DNA of 64,000 bases, from positions 553,051 to 617,050 of the forward strand of contig OY253657.1 in NCBI GenBank assembly GCA_958009055.1. Direction: 5' to 3'. Source of the stretch: Choricystis sp. odSpoLacu1. Lineage: Eukaryota; Chlorophyta; Trebouxiophyceae. Under the pieces are notes generated by a model that saw only the letters and a program-made list of their open reading frames with translations, did not search any database and had not been told where the DNA came from. A program made the position numbers and the translations under genes. This document shows positions 19,726-30,862 of the stretch, piece after piece (within the stretch, counting starts at the first letter, position 1; the number at the start of each line of letters is the position of its first letter).

Positions 19726-22089
19726 ATGGTCTGGTGCGCCGGCTGCGCCGCCGACGTCGAAGCCGATGCCGACGACGCCAACGGCTTCTCCTGCTGCACC
19801 GCGTGCGGCCGCGTGCTCGACGACGTCTCGTTTTCGTCTGACGTCACCTTCACCAAGGGCCCCGGCGGCGAAGCCACCGCGGATGGGCACTACGTGTCCG
19901 ATGTCGCCGCCACGCGCGGCCTGGGCCGCATCGCGGGCGGGCGGCTGTATGGGTACCAACTCGACTCGCACGAAAAGTCGCTGGCCAAGGGCAAAGCCGA
20001 AATCGGGCACCTCGTCGACCGCCTCGCCGTCCGCCCCCGCGACGAAGCGGCGGAAGCAGCGCATCGCCTCTACCGGCTGGCCCTGCAGAAAAATTTCACG
20101 CGGGGGCGGAGGACGGCGCATGTCGCCGCGGCCTGTGTTTACACTGTCTGCCGCCAGGACGCCAAACCCTTCATGCTCATCGACTTCTCGGACGCCCTCC
20201 ACGTCAACGTGTACGTGCTGGGCGCCGTGTTCCTGCAGCTGTGCCGCCTGCTGCGCCTGGATGACGCCCCCGCGCTGGCGCGGCCTGTTGATCCTTCCCT
20301 CTACCTGCACCGTTTCGCCGATAGGCTCGGCTTTGGCCGCGCCATGCCCGCCGTCGCCGCCACCGCCCTGCGCCTGGTGGCCTCCATGAAGCGCGACTGG
20401 ATGCAGACGGGGCGGCGCCCCTCGGGCGTGTGCGGCGCCGCGCTGTTTGTTGCCGCCCACATCCACGGCCACGAACGCTCCCGCCGGGACGTGGTGTCCG
20501 TGGTGCACGTGGGGGAGGCCACGCTGGCGAGGCGTGTCGCTGAATTCGCGGCCACGACGGCGGGCGGCCTCACGGTCGCCGAATTCGACGCGGCCGCCGA
20601 CGCGGCCGACGCGGCCGCGCGCGCGCTGGCGGCCGGCCCCCCCCGCGCCGCCCGCCGCGCGCCCGGTGGACCCGGCGCCGGGCGCGCGGGCTGCTCCCAC
20701 GTGGCGGCGGGGGCGGCCCCGTTTGCGGTGTCGATGTGTCGGGCGTGCTACGTTGAATTTTTGACGGCAGCCGGCGGCACCGATGGCGGCGCCGACCCGC
20801 CCGCGTATGCGCGGGGCGCCGCCAAAGCGGCTGCCGCACAGGAAGCGGCAGCGAAGGCGGCCGATGCGGCGGCTGCCGCGGCCGCCCTCCCGTCACCAGG
20901 CGTGACGACGCCCTCCCCGCGCCGCGGCCGGCGCGGGGGGCGGGGCGAGTCGGCGGCGGACGCCCCCCCCCCAGACGCGGTGGCTGCCTTTGACGCCGCC
21001 CTGGCGGCGGTGGCGGCGGAGGCAGCGGCCCCGGACGGCCGGTTTGCGGCGGCGGTGGAGGCGGAGGCCGCGGCGGCCGCGCGTGGCGGCACGCCTGCGC
21101 CTTCTGTTGCGCCTGAGTCGGCGTCGCCGGCCACAACACGCAAGCGGGGTGCTCCCGCACCACGCTCGTCCGCCCGCCTGGAGTCGCTGGCCACGCCCGC
21201 CGCGCCCCCGCCGCCGGCCTCGGTCAAAGCGGTGGCCGCGGCCGCGCGCCGCGCGGCGGCCGCCAAAAAGGCGGCCGACGCGGCGGCGGCGGCAGCAGCC
21301 GAGGTGGTCGCAGCCGAGGCGGACCGAGGGGGGGGCGAGGGGGCCGAGGTGGACGCGGCGGCTGCCGTCGCCCCCGCCGATGGCGACGCTGAAGGCGACC
21401 ACCTCTCCGACCTCGACGACGACGAAGCGGCCGCCTACCTCCACCCCCCCGCCGAAGTGGCTCTCCGCGCCCGCATCTGGGACGAACTCAACCGGGACTA
21501 CATTGAAGCCCAAGCCGCCAAAGCGGCGGCCGCGACTGCGGCGGCGGCGGCCGCGGAGCGCGCAGCGGGCGGCGGCACGCCGCCCGTGCTGGTGAAACCG
21601 CCACCGCCTGTGAGCGACGACGAAGGCGGCGGCCGCGCCGATGCAACCGCCGGCGATACTCCCACCGATGCCGACGACGCCACCCCCGCCGCACCGCCGC
21701 GCGCCAAGCGCCCGCGCGGCCGCCCGCTCGGCTCCAAAACGCGCGCGCGCCCCGAGGACGCGCTGCCGCCCGCGGGGTCGTCCGAGGAGGCCGCCCGCCG
21801 CATGCTGGCCGCGCGCAAGCTGTCCAGCAAGATCAACTACGCAGTGTTGGCCGACCTGTTCAGGGAGGATGGTGGCGACGGAGGCGACAGCGACAGCGAC
21901 GCGCCCGTCACGCTCTTCACTGCTGCCGACCGAGACCGCCTGCTGATGCCGCCGCCGCCGTCGAGGCCGCCGGCGGGGGTGGTGACGACGCCTGCGGGGG
22001 GTGTGCCCGCGTCTCCAGGGGCGAGGCTGGCGGGGCTGGCCGCGCCGCTGCCGAGAGCGGGGGAGCTGAGGAGCACGCGGGAAGCGTGA
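19726..22089 (+). CDS. BRF1: TFIIIB subunit BRF1 (TFIIB-related factor)
   Basis: Single exon, 787 aa. The N-terminus is a TFIIB-type zinc ribbon (CAGC... CCTACGRVLDD). Two cyclin-fold repeats follow (residues about 85-265), including AAACVYTVCRQDAKPFMLID and PSGVCGAALFVAAHIHGHER. The Brf1-specific homology block is near residue 575, EVALRARIWDELNRDYIEAQ, and AARKLSSKINYAVLADLF is at the C-terminus. BRF1 with TBP and BDP1 recruits RNA polymerase III to tRNA and 5S genes. Long Ala-rich spacers separate the blocks. A C10 run at 20963-20972 does not disturb the frame. Confidence 0.93.
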   Translation: MVWCAGCAADVEADADDANGFSCCTACGRVLDDVSFSSDVTFTKGPGGEATADGHYVSDVAATRGLGRIAGGRLYGYQLDSHEKSLAKGKAEIGHLVDRLAVRPRDEAAEAAHRLYRLALQKNFTRGRRTAHVAAACVYTVCRQDAKPFMLIDFSDALHVNVYVLGAVFLQLCRLLRLDDAPALARPVDPSLYLHRFADRLGFGRAMPAVAATALRLVASMKRDWMQTGRRPSGVCGAALFVAAHIHGHERSRRDVVSVVHVGEATLARRVAEFAATTAGGLTVAEFDAAADAADAAARALAAGPPRAARRAPGGPGAGRAGCSHVAAGAAPFAVSMCRACYVEFLTAAGGTDGGADPPAYARGAAKAAAAQEAAAKAADAAAAAAALPSPGVTTPSPRRGRRGGRGESAADAPPPDAVAAFDAALAAVAAEAAAPDGRFAAAVEAEAAAAARGGTPAPSVAPESASPATTRKRGAPAPRSSARLESLATPAAPPPPASVKAVAAAARRAAAAKKAADAAAAAAAEVVAAEADRGGGEGAEVDAAAAVAPADGDAEGDHLSDLDDDEAAAYLHPPAEVALRARIWDELNRDYIEAQAAKAAAATAAAAAAERAAGGGTPPVLVKPPPPVSDDEGGGRADATAGDTPTDADDATPAAPPRAKRPRGRPLGSKTRARPEDALPPAGSSEEAARRMLAARKLSSKINYAVLADLFREDGGDGGDSDSDAPVTLFTAADRDRLLMPPPPSRPPAGVVTTPAGGVPASPGARLAGLAAPLPRAGELRSTREA

Positions 22090-22585
22090 AGGAGGAGAGA
22101 GAGGAGTGTTTTGTTTCTTGCTTTTGTTGTGTGTTTTCTATGTTGTGTTGCTTTGTGTTTTTTGCTTTTAGACGCGGCGGGTCTGTGGGCGGCGGGGCGT
22201 GAGAGAGAGAGGTTTTTTTTCTCAGCGCATACACGACACTCCCAAATCTCTTCTTCTCCAAGCCTCCCCGCGCTCCTTTGCATATCCCCTCCCTCTCTCT
22301 GCAGAGGGGGTGCCCAACCAGGCTTCATCTAACCTCCAGGTCCGTTTTTAGAGGCGGGCAGGAGGGGGGAGTGCGCGCGCAGAGATAGGCGTTACTCGAC
22401 GGCGTCTGTTGATTGGACGGCGGTTGGTGGTCGCTGTGTGCCCCCCGTGCCGTCCGCCGGCCGCCTCCTCCCCATCCTCTCCGTCCACGTGGTGTGCGAC
22501 ATGCTTATTATGCTCACAAGTGCGTTCGTTACATTTTCTGACCCCGTTTTCGACCCACCGTAACAGGCAGCAATCTCGTTTTTCA
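22090..22585. other. Intergenic stretch between BRF1 and receptor-like gene
   Basis: 3' flank of BRF1 and promoter of the following plus-strand gene. T-rich and CT-rich tracts occur at 22110-22300. No additional gene is evident. Confidence 0.6.
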
Positions 22586-25179
22586 ATGCGGCGCGCCGTC
22601 GCCCTCCTCGCGCTCGCCGCCCTCGCGTCCTCCCCCGCTGCCTGCCACCCGTGGGCGCAGCTTGCGGCGGTGGCGGGCGCGGCGCCGGTTGCCACGCCGT
22701 CCCAGCCCGCGGCGTCCGCGAGCGCGGGGCTACCGTTTGCAGCGCCGCGCTCCGACGCGCCCCAGCCCGCCCCCACGCCCGCCCCCACGCCCGCCCTCAC
22801 GCCAGCAGTCGTGACGCAGCCCCCCCCCCCCTCCCATCGCCACACTGCCCCCGCCCGCGCCCACGGTGCCGACGTCGATTATTGACGCTGTGCCCGCGCA
22901 CGCGGCGCCACCGCCGCCACCCGCGACGCCCGGCCCGCCGCCCGGCCCCTGGCCAGTCGCCGCCCCCCACGTGCCGCGGGACGAGGTCGAACGGGCCGCC
23001 AAGGCCACCCCCAACGACAAAGCCTGGCGGGACGCGGTGGCGGCGGGGGCGGTGCCGGCAGACCGCAGTGTGTGGGACGGTTCCCCGGCGCCTGCCCCCG
23101 CGCCCGCCCACGCACCGTCGCCCGCCGTCTCCGCGGGCTCCGTGGACGCCGTCCTCCACTTGGGGGCCGCCAAACCCACGTCCGGGGACGGTGATGCTGC
23201 CGTGGCGGCGGCTGTGGCGGACGTACTGCGGGTGCCGCGGTCGGCGGTCAGTGTGACGTCCGCTCCTGCCGCGCCCGCGCCCGCGCCGTCCACCCGCCGA
23301 CGCCTGGCCCAGGCGGCGCCCGCCCCCGCCCCCACCCCCGCTGACGGCACGCTGGGGGATGTGCCTGTGCACGTGGTCGCCCCCCCGGGCATGCCCCTGG
23401 CCGACGTGGAGGCGACGCTTGCCCGGGCAGCCGCCTCTGGCGAACTCGCCCGCGCCCTCCAACGCCACGGCGTGGCCGTGCCCGACGGCGCCCTTCCCAC
23501 CAGTGTGGAGGCTGACAAACCTGCTTCTGTGTGGCGCCTGCCCATCCAGTTGTGGGGGCTGGCGGTGGCGGCCGCCGCGGGCGCCGCGCTCGTGTTGGCC
23601 GTTGCCATCTCGCTCTGCGTGTGCGCGCGCCGCCGCAGCCGCGCGGCCGCGTCCAGCTTCTCCGCCAAAGAACTTGCGTTGGTGGAGGCGGGGGCGGTGG
23701 AGGCTGAGGTGGTCGAGCCTGTGGCGACTGCTCCTCCCGTCATCCTCCCCTCCCCCCCGCGCGGCGACGACGGCTCCCGCGTCAACTCGACGATCCAGAT
23801 GCTGCGCGAGTATGCGGGCGAGCTGTCGTCGTTGACTCCCGGGGCTGCCCCGCGACCAAGGCCTGCGTCGTCGTCGTCTGCCCGCACACACGTGCCGCCG
23901 CCGCCCGCCGACCGCGCCGCGCCGCTCCCAGCCTCTAAGCTCACCGCCCGCCTGGACGCCGCCAACGCCCGCCTCGCCTCCTTCGTCGGCGGCCTGACCG
24001 TCAAGTCGGCCGCCCCCCTGGTGGCCAGCGTGCTGGCGTCCGCGCGTGCGCGCAGGGCGGCCGCGGCTGCCCCGGAGCCCGGCTCCGACGACGCGGCCAC
24101 CCTCCACACCGTCGCCCGCGCCCTCCTCGACGCCGGTGCCTTCCGCAAGTGTGTCGTGGATGGCGCCTCCGTGGCCTCCGCCGCCACGGTCGTCGCCCCC
24201 GCCCGCACCGCGCGCGGCGCGCTGGCCGAGGCGACGTTTTTCGTTGATTCTGGTGAGGCCGCGTCGGCGCGCCGCTTCCTGGCGTCCGCGCGCGACTCCC
24301 AGTTTGTGCCGGGCGTGCTCGATGTCTGGGAGGAGGGTGAAGAAGACGCCGCCCCGGGCGTCCCTGCCCCCGCGGGCGTCATCGTGGAGCGCGGCCGCCA
24401 CACCGCGGCCGAGTGGCTCGCGCGCACTGGGGCGGCCGCCCCCACCCCCGACGCCTCCCGCGCCGCCCTGGTCAACGCTCTGGAAGCCGTCGCCTACCTC
24501 CACTCCCGGGGCGTCTGCCACCGCGACGTCCGCCCCTCCACCCTGCGCTGGGGCGATGCCGCGCGGCGCTGGAGGCTGGACGCGCCGACCGGGCGCTGGG
24601 CGCGCTCCGGCGATGACGGCCCCCTCGTCTACTCCCTGCGCCACGCCGCCCCCGAGCTGGTGGCGGCGGATGCAGCGACCGCGGCGGCGCGGTTGGCGGC
24701 ATCGTCGGGTGGGGGTGGGCGGGCGCTGGCGGTGGCCGAGGCGCCCGCGGCCTACACAGCCGACCCAGCCTCGGACGTGTGGGCCGCCGGCGTGCTCGCC
24801 TGGGAGCTGTTGACCGGCCGTCCCCTGTTTGGGGACTCTGTGTCGGATGAGCAGGTGCGTGTGGGTGGGTGGAGGGGGGGGGGGGCACGGCCACGGGTGT
24901 GTTTTTAGGGGGAGTGCTGAGGGATGAAGGCCAACGACTTACATAGTCGCACTACACACATCCACTACTGTCTCCCCCCCAAACCCTCACACACAGGTCA
25001 CCGCCATGCTGCTCGGCTTCCGCAAGCTGCCCTTTGAAGCCGACCCCTCCCTCTGGGTGGGCTTCCCCGACGCCCGCGCCGCGGAGCTGGTGAGGGCGAT
25101 GCTTGCGCGCGCACCCGACGCACGCCCGACCGCGGCAGCCGCACTGCGCGAGGCGACCAAGCTGGCGGCGTCGGCGTGA
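22586..25179 (+). CDS. Receptor-like membrane pseudokinase, frame break
   Basis: Exons 22586-24854 and 24997-25179, about 817 aa. It starts with a signal peptide (MRRAVALLALAALASSPAAC), followed by a Pro/Ala-rich extracellular part, one membrane helix (LWGLAVAAAAGAALVLAVAI) with a CVCARRRSR stop-transfer, and a C-terminal kinase-like domain. That domain keeps HRDVRPSTLRWG and the DVWAAGVLAWELLTGRPLFG and ARPTAAAAL segments. The VAIK lysine is absent (GALAEATFFVDSG at that position) and no DFG is found, so it should be catalytically weak or dead. The signal peptide and the rest are in different frames, offset by one base at the C12 run 22820-22831. The ligand is unknown. Confidence 0.72.
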
Positions 25180-25668
25180 AGAGTTGTGGGGAATTGGAGG
25201 TTGCAGTTTTACACAACCTCGTGTGGGCAGCGCTGGGGCTTTGCACGGCAGGGAGCCGAAAAAAACAAAAACAAAAACAGGAAACACACCGAGCGGTGAA
25301 GCTTTGGCTCCGCTCTCTCTCTTACCCTATCCCCCCCCCCGTTGGACCCACCCATCCCCTTTCCTTTTCGACGACGATCGCGTGTGCGGAACAAAAAATC
25401 CCAAGCGGCGTTCCCCTTTTCCTTTCCACCTTCTTCTTCGCTTCGCGCTGTCGTGCTTTGCGTTCGTCGTCGACCCCCCCTTGTGTTTTTTTCTTTCTTT
25501 CTTTCTTTCTCAATCTTCCTTCCTTTTTTTTGATGCCCCACCACACACACACATCACGTCGTGATTTTGCGCGAGCGTGCTGCCGTGTTTTGGGGGAGAG
25601 TGGGGGAGGTCGCGCGGCTTTGTAAACGTGAAAAAAAAGAGGCACACACTCACACGCTTCTTGACACA
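25180..25668. other. Convergent 3' intergenic region
   Basis: Lies between two converging genes. It contains a TTTC repeat at 25491-25510, C runs and A/T-richer sequence than the genes. No coding or RNA gene is recognised. Confidence 0.65.
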
Positions 25669-27899
25669 TCATTTCTCTCTCTTCTGCTCACTAAGCACAC
25701 GCACCACCCGCGCCAGCGCGGCCGCCGCCCTCTCCGTCACCGCCCCGGTGCGCACATAGAAAGCGGCGCACCCCCGCACCGCGGCCGCGGCGGCGGGCAG
25801 CCCCCCCGCGGGCGCGAGAGCTGCGGCCGCGACCGCGCGCGCGCTGGAGCCGCGCGCCTCGACCACCAGCCCCACCGCCACCCCGGCGTAGGCCGCCACG
25901 ACGGCGGCCCCGGCGCCCGCTTCATCGGCGTCCAGGGAGGCGACCGTGGTTTCTGTGGCGGAGGGGGCGGTGGAGGGAAGAGGGGCCGCGTCGCCCGCTG
26001 CCACCAAGCGGCAGAGCGCCGGCAGCGCGGCTGCCCCCGCGGCGGCGGCCACGCCGTCCCTGTCGCCTTCACCTCCGTCGCCGCCGTCAGCCAGGTTGAT
26101 GAACAGGCCCAACGCGACCGCCAGCGTGCGCGTGTGCTCGGCCGCGGCAGCCGCGTCGGCGGCTGGGGTGCCAGCATCTGCGGGCGGCAGCGCTGCAACA
26201 ACAGCCTCCAGCGCGGCCGCCGCCCCGCCCGCACCCAGCACGGCGTCCCGGCCGCCGCCCCCGGCCTGGGTGGCGTTCATGGCCACCGACAGCGCGGCCC
26301 GGTGCACGGCGCGGGCGGCGGCCGAGGGGGACGGGCGCGCGGCCAGAGCGCGCGCGGCGCGCACCAGCCACACTGGGAGAGGGACGTCGGCGTCGTCCGT
26401 CCACCCGCTGCCCGCGGGCACGGTGGCGGCCACCAGGGACGCCTCATTAGGCGGGCACGCAAACGACAGGTGCTCCAGGCAAGTGAGCGCAGCGTGCAGG
26501 CGCCACAGCGCGCGCGCGCCGGCCGCCTCGGCGCGCCTCGTGGGAGACGGGGCGCCGTCGGCCGCCCTCCCATCATCCAGGGAGGCGGGAGGCAGGGCCG
26601 TGACGCGGGACGCAGCGTCGCCCGCGGCGGTGGCGAGGGCGGCCACTGCGCCCGCGCTGCCCAGCGCAGCCCGCGCGGCGGCGGCCAGGCCGCCACCATC
26701 GGCGTGGGGGTCGGTGACGCCGGCGACCGCCACCATGGCCACGGCGCAGGGGCAGGCGGCCGCGTGGGCGGGGATGAAGCGGGCCAGGGCGCCCGGGGGG
26801 CGCAGGTGGCGCAGCGCGCGGCGCGCGGTGGCAGCGTCGGCGAATGAAGGGGGGTGCGTGGGGGGGCTGTCGCCGTCGCTGTCGTCACCACCACCTGCAT
26901 CAGGGACTGCGTCGGTTGTCACAGCCAGCAGGGCGACCGCCAGCGCGGCAACAGGGGGCGCCGCCAGCGCGGCCGCGCCGTCCGAGGCTATGAACAGGAG
27001 CGCCGCCGCCAGCGCGATGCTGGCCGACGCCTCGCCTCGAACCGCCAGGGAAGCAGCGGCGGGGGCCAGGTCGGCCAGGAGGCCGCCCGCCCGCACCGCC
27101 AGGCGGCCGCGGGCGGAGGCGACGACATCCAAAAGGTCTCCCGCCGCCGCGGCCGCTGCCGCCGGCCGCTTGGACGCCAGGCCATCCAGCGCGTACAGCA
27201 GCCTGTCCTGCATGTCAAACGCGGCCCCCGAGTCCACGGTCTGGGCGGTGGTGAAGCCGCGCGGCACGGTGGGGGCGGCGGGTGGCGGCGGTGGCGGTGT
27301 GCGCGCCGCGGGGCGCGGCCGGGGCAGCGCTCCCGTCAACGCAGACAGGCGGGACGTGGTGGTGGTGGTGGCTGCATACAGCGGTGGCGGCGGTGGCGGT
27401 GGCAGCGCGCGGTCGCTGGCGGCAGCACTTGCCTCTGCTGCCACTGCGGGCGACGGCGCCCCGCTTCTCGACGGCCTGGGCGTGCCGCCGCCCTCGCCAG
27501 GCGGGGGTGGCACGCTGGCCACCGCCACCGGCGTCGCGCTCGCGCTGGGCGGGCGGGGCGGCGGGGACGGCGCGCCGCGCGGGGGCGGTGGCACAGCAGG
27601 CGTGCCCTGCTTTTTGCCGGCGCCCGCAGACGGAGGCACCAGCTCCGACCGGCGGCGGCCACCGCTTCTCCCTTTTTTGGGGGGCGGGTTGGGGGCCTGT
27701 GTGGTGGGTGGTGTCGCAAAGATGGGTGTGGGGGTGTGCGTCGGCATCGCCCCCCGTCGCCTCTCCCCCTCGCCTCTTCCACACACACACTCACACGCAC
27801 AAACACCTGCACATCGTTGTCATCGCCCAGGGAGAACGCGTACGGGTCGTCCGCGGTGTCGGCGGGGGGCGCCGAGCGGCGCGCGCGGCGCGCGCTCAT
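25669..27899 (-). CDS. WAPL: WAPL-like armadillo/HEAT-type protein (cohesin release factor, probable)
   Basis: Exons 27807-27899 and 25669-27696, joined in phase 0, give 706 aa. After a basic, Pro-rich N-terminus the segment TAQTVDSGAAFDMQDRLLYA LDGL matches the start of the WAPL domain, where plant proteins have an AQEFGEM...FALDGL block. Ala-rich alpha-helical repeats follow ([70 protein letters not shown]). WAPL opens the cohesin ring together with PDS5. Sequence is strongly Ala-biased and the match is to pattern rather than long identity, so a generic ARM-repeat protein remains possible. Confidence 0.58.
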
Positions 27900-28155
27900 C
27901 TGGTAGGGGTGGGTGGGTGCAGTGGGGGGGGAACAGGAGGGCAGAGAGGTGGCGCACGACAGTGCCCGCAGGCGCTCACAGAGTGGGCGGCGCGGTCGGG
28001 TGGTGCATCGTTTTTCGAAGCGTCGACGTTTTTTCTTCGTCGAGAGAGCGAGGAGCGCGACCTTCGCTCGACGCTGGGCCGGCCTTCCCTCAGTTCTTTT
28101 GGTCTCGACGAAGAGTTAAATCCCTTAAGAACCACCCCCCAACCAACCAACAACC

Positions 28156-28727
28156 ATGGCCACCAACGCCGACCTCGCGTGCGTGTACGCGTCCCTCGTC
28201 CTGTCCGACGGCGGCGCCGACGTGTCGGTAAGTGTTTTCGATTGAGACGGCGGCTTTGTTTCCTCCCCGCTCGCCTGACGCCCTGCTGCGTGCCCCGCCG
28301 CGCGCGGACGACGCAAACGTGTTTGCGTGCGCTGGCGCTGGCGTCGGGGAGGGACGGCGGGCGGGCGGGGGGCGCGATCGGCGCGCGCGAGAGTGGCGGC
28401 TGGTCGAGTGGGCGCGTCGGGACCTCCCTCTCCCGCCCCGCCCCGCGCACTCCCGGTCCCCGCGCTCACCGCATGCGACGCGGGCGTGCACCGTGCATGT
28501 AGCCCGGGGAAGTGCCGGCCCGAGAGAGCCAGCAACCAGAGCGGGGGGCGCGTGACAACAGGCCGCACGATCGCGCGCTCACACATCGACCCACCCTCTC
28601 CCCCAGGCCGAAAACATCGCCACCCTGCTCAAGACGGCCGGCGTGGACGCCCCCCCCTACCTGCCCGGCATGTACGCCAAGGTGTTCGCCAAGAAGTCGA
28701 TCGATGACGTGATCACCAACATCGGCG

Positions 28728-28786
<59 letters not shown>

Positions 28787-28870
28787 GACGGCCCGGCCGC
28801 GGCCGAGGAGAAGAAGGAAGAGGAGGAGGAGGAGGAGGACGACGACATGGGCTTCTCCCTGTTCGACTGA
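28156..28870 (+). CDS. RPLP1: 60S acidic ribosomal protein P1
   Basis: Exons 28156-28227 and 28607-28870 give 111 aa, the normal size. The helical dimerisation domain reads LACVYASLVLSDGGADVSAE and NIATLLKTAGVDAPPYLPGM. The hinge is a run of about 20 glycines (where most P1 proteins are Ala-rich), and the conserved acidic tail ends EDDDMGFSLFD. P1/P2 dimers form the lateral stalk of the large subunit that recruits translational GTPases. The 379-nt intron is among the longest in the window. Genes on both sides are unrelated. Confidence 0.96.
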
Positions 28871-29311
28871 GAGCAGTGAATGAAGTGGGACGAGAGAGAG
28901 GAGGCAGCGAGTAAGGGAGGAAAGGGAGGGTGGCTGATTTTCGGCGCGTCGAGCGTCGTGTTTGCCCCTTGTCCTCCTCCCCTGACCCCGGTGCCGGATT
29001 CCCGGCCCGACCACTGTCGCTCTAGACCTCGCCCCAACCCAATCAAGAAAAAAAAAACTGCGCGGGGGTGTGGCTTGTGTTTTTTGTGTGCAGTGCGTTG
29101 TTTTGTACGGCGCGCGTGTGTAAAAGCCTGCCCACGTCGGCCGCCTGCCCCCCTTTCCTGGGGAAGCAGACGCCGCCCTGTCCTTTTTTACTTTGGTGTG
29201 TTTGGTGGGCGCGGGGAGCACGGAGGTGTTACAAAAAGAATTTCACACACGCTAGAAAACCCCATTTCTTTTCTTTATAAAACAAAAAAATTGTCTCCAC
29301 ACACTCTCCCA
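28871..29311. other. Convergent 3' intergenic region
   Basis: Between the ends of RPLP1 and the UCP carrier. Purine-rich at first, later T- and A-rich near the UCP stop. No gene or RNA element is recognised. Confidence 0.65.
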
Positions 29312-30702
29312 TCACCGCAGCGCGGCTCTCGCCTGCTCCAGCGCCAGGAACAGCGCCACATTGAACGCGCCCAGCCGCGCGAAGTTGGAGGTGAAGCCCT
29401 TGTAGAATGCGGCCACGCCGCCCTCGCGCGCGGTCTGCAGCGCGCAGTCAAAGACGCCGGTGTAGCGTGATGTGTTGGCTGATGGAAAGAGAATGTGTGT
29501 GTGTGTGTGTGTGGTAAGTTCGAAAAAAATAAACACGAGAAGTGTGGGGAGGTCAACCAGCGCAGCCACAGACGTGGGAGAAAAAGCGCCGGGCGCGCAA
29601 CAAACCGCCCTCTTTGATGTGCCCCCCCTTGTAGCACCCAAAACTGAGGCCCACTGGAGCCGTAGATTGTTCAAAACAGGCTCCAGCCGGTTCATTGTGT
29701 TTTGGGAATGAGAAGGGGGGGGTGGAAAGTGTGTGTGTGTGTGTGTCTCGCCCCCTCTCCCACCCTCCCCACCCCACCCACTCCAAACGCACCCATGATG
29801 CGGCTCTTGACGACGTCCACCGGGCTGCCACACACGACCGCGAAGAAACCCGCCCCCAGGCCGGCTGCCAGGTGGACGGGCACTCCATCCGTCGCGCCCG
29901 CCCCCAACAACGCGCCCTTGATGGCGTCATACGACGCCAGTTCGGCCGCATTGATGATGGCGTTGCGCCCGATGTTGGGGCCGAGGCCCGTCCACAGGGC
30001 GGCGGCGCCTTCGGTGCGGGCAATCGTTTTGTAAACGCCCACCGCGGAAGGATACCGCCGGGGCGCACCCGGGGGCAGCTTGCCCTCCGCCTGCATGCGC
30101 ACTTTGACGAGGTCGGTGGGGTTGGCCACGCCTGTGGGAGAAGGAGAGGAGGGATGGTTGAGCGGATTTTGATGTTTTTTCTTCCTCACTTTCCACCCAC
30201 CCAAAGCACACACAAAAAAACACAAACACTCACTAATGGCCAGCGCCCCCGTCGTCAGCCCGGCCGCCACCTTGACGGCCAGGGTGTCGCCTCCGCCCAC
30301 AAGAGAGGCCATGTTTTTTTTGACGTCGTCGTAGAGGGCCACCCTCAGGCCTCCATACACCACCTGCCGGTGCAGGGAGGGCGCGAGGCCCTTCCACAGG
30401 GAGGACGCGCCCTCCTCGCGGGCGATGGTGGCGACGGTGCCGATGAGGCCGCTGTGTAGTGTGGGAGGGGTGCGTTTTTGGCCTGCTTCGTTCCAGTTGG
30501 TCAAAACGCTCTCTCTCTCCCCCCCCTCCCATCACACGCACCGGTACTTGGCCACGCCGACGCCACCGCCCGACTGCACCTGCAGCCTCACTTTGGCGGT
30601 GTCCAGGGGCAGAGTCACCAACTCGGCCGAGCAGGCGGCCAGGGCGGCGGCGGCAAACGCTTTGTGCAGGGGGAGGGGGGGGCCGGTGGGCGGGGGCGAC
30701 AT
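29312..30702 (-). CDS. UCP1: Mitochondrial uncoupling protein, plant UCP1/PUMP type
   Basis: Exons 30542-30702, 30234-30451, 29793-30131 and 29312-29478, all GT-AG and phase-consistent, give 294 aa. Three carrier repeats carry PLDTAKVRLQ, PTDLVKVRMQ and PVDVVKSRIM. UCP-specific segments include YRGLIGTVATIAREEGASSL, LAPSLHRQVVYGGLRVALYD, KLPPGAPRRYPSAVG and GLGPNIGRNAIINAAELASY. The protein sits in the inner mitochondrial membrane; plant-type UCPs dissipate proton potential and also exchange aspartate, glutamate and dicarboxylates. It shares a 160-bp divergent promoter with CPSF2. Confidence 0.94.
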
Positions 30703-30862
30703 TGTTGTGTGTGGGTGGGAAGAGGTCGCACACACACGCGCGCGGGGAATGCGGAGAGTCGCCGCGGCCGAGAGAGCCGGCGGCAGACTCTGCGAATTTG
30801 TGTTCGCCTTTTCGTTCACTGCTCGACGTCTCAATTCGAGACGGGGGCCGGCCTTCGCAAAC

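Noticed and set aside
19282..20700. Upstream extension of the SLU7 frame into a 1,056-codon open frame
   Set aside because: The extension is antisense to BRF1 and has no SLU7-like sequence before MASANNQFKSSEDRR; it is a by-product of GC-rich codon use on the other strand.
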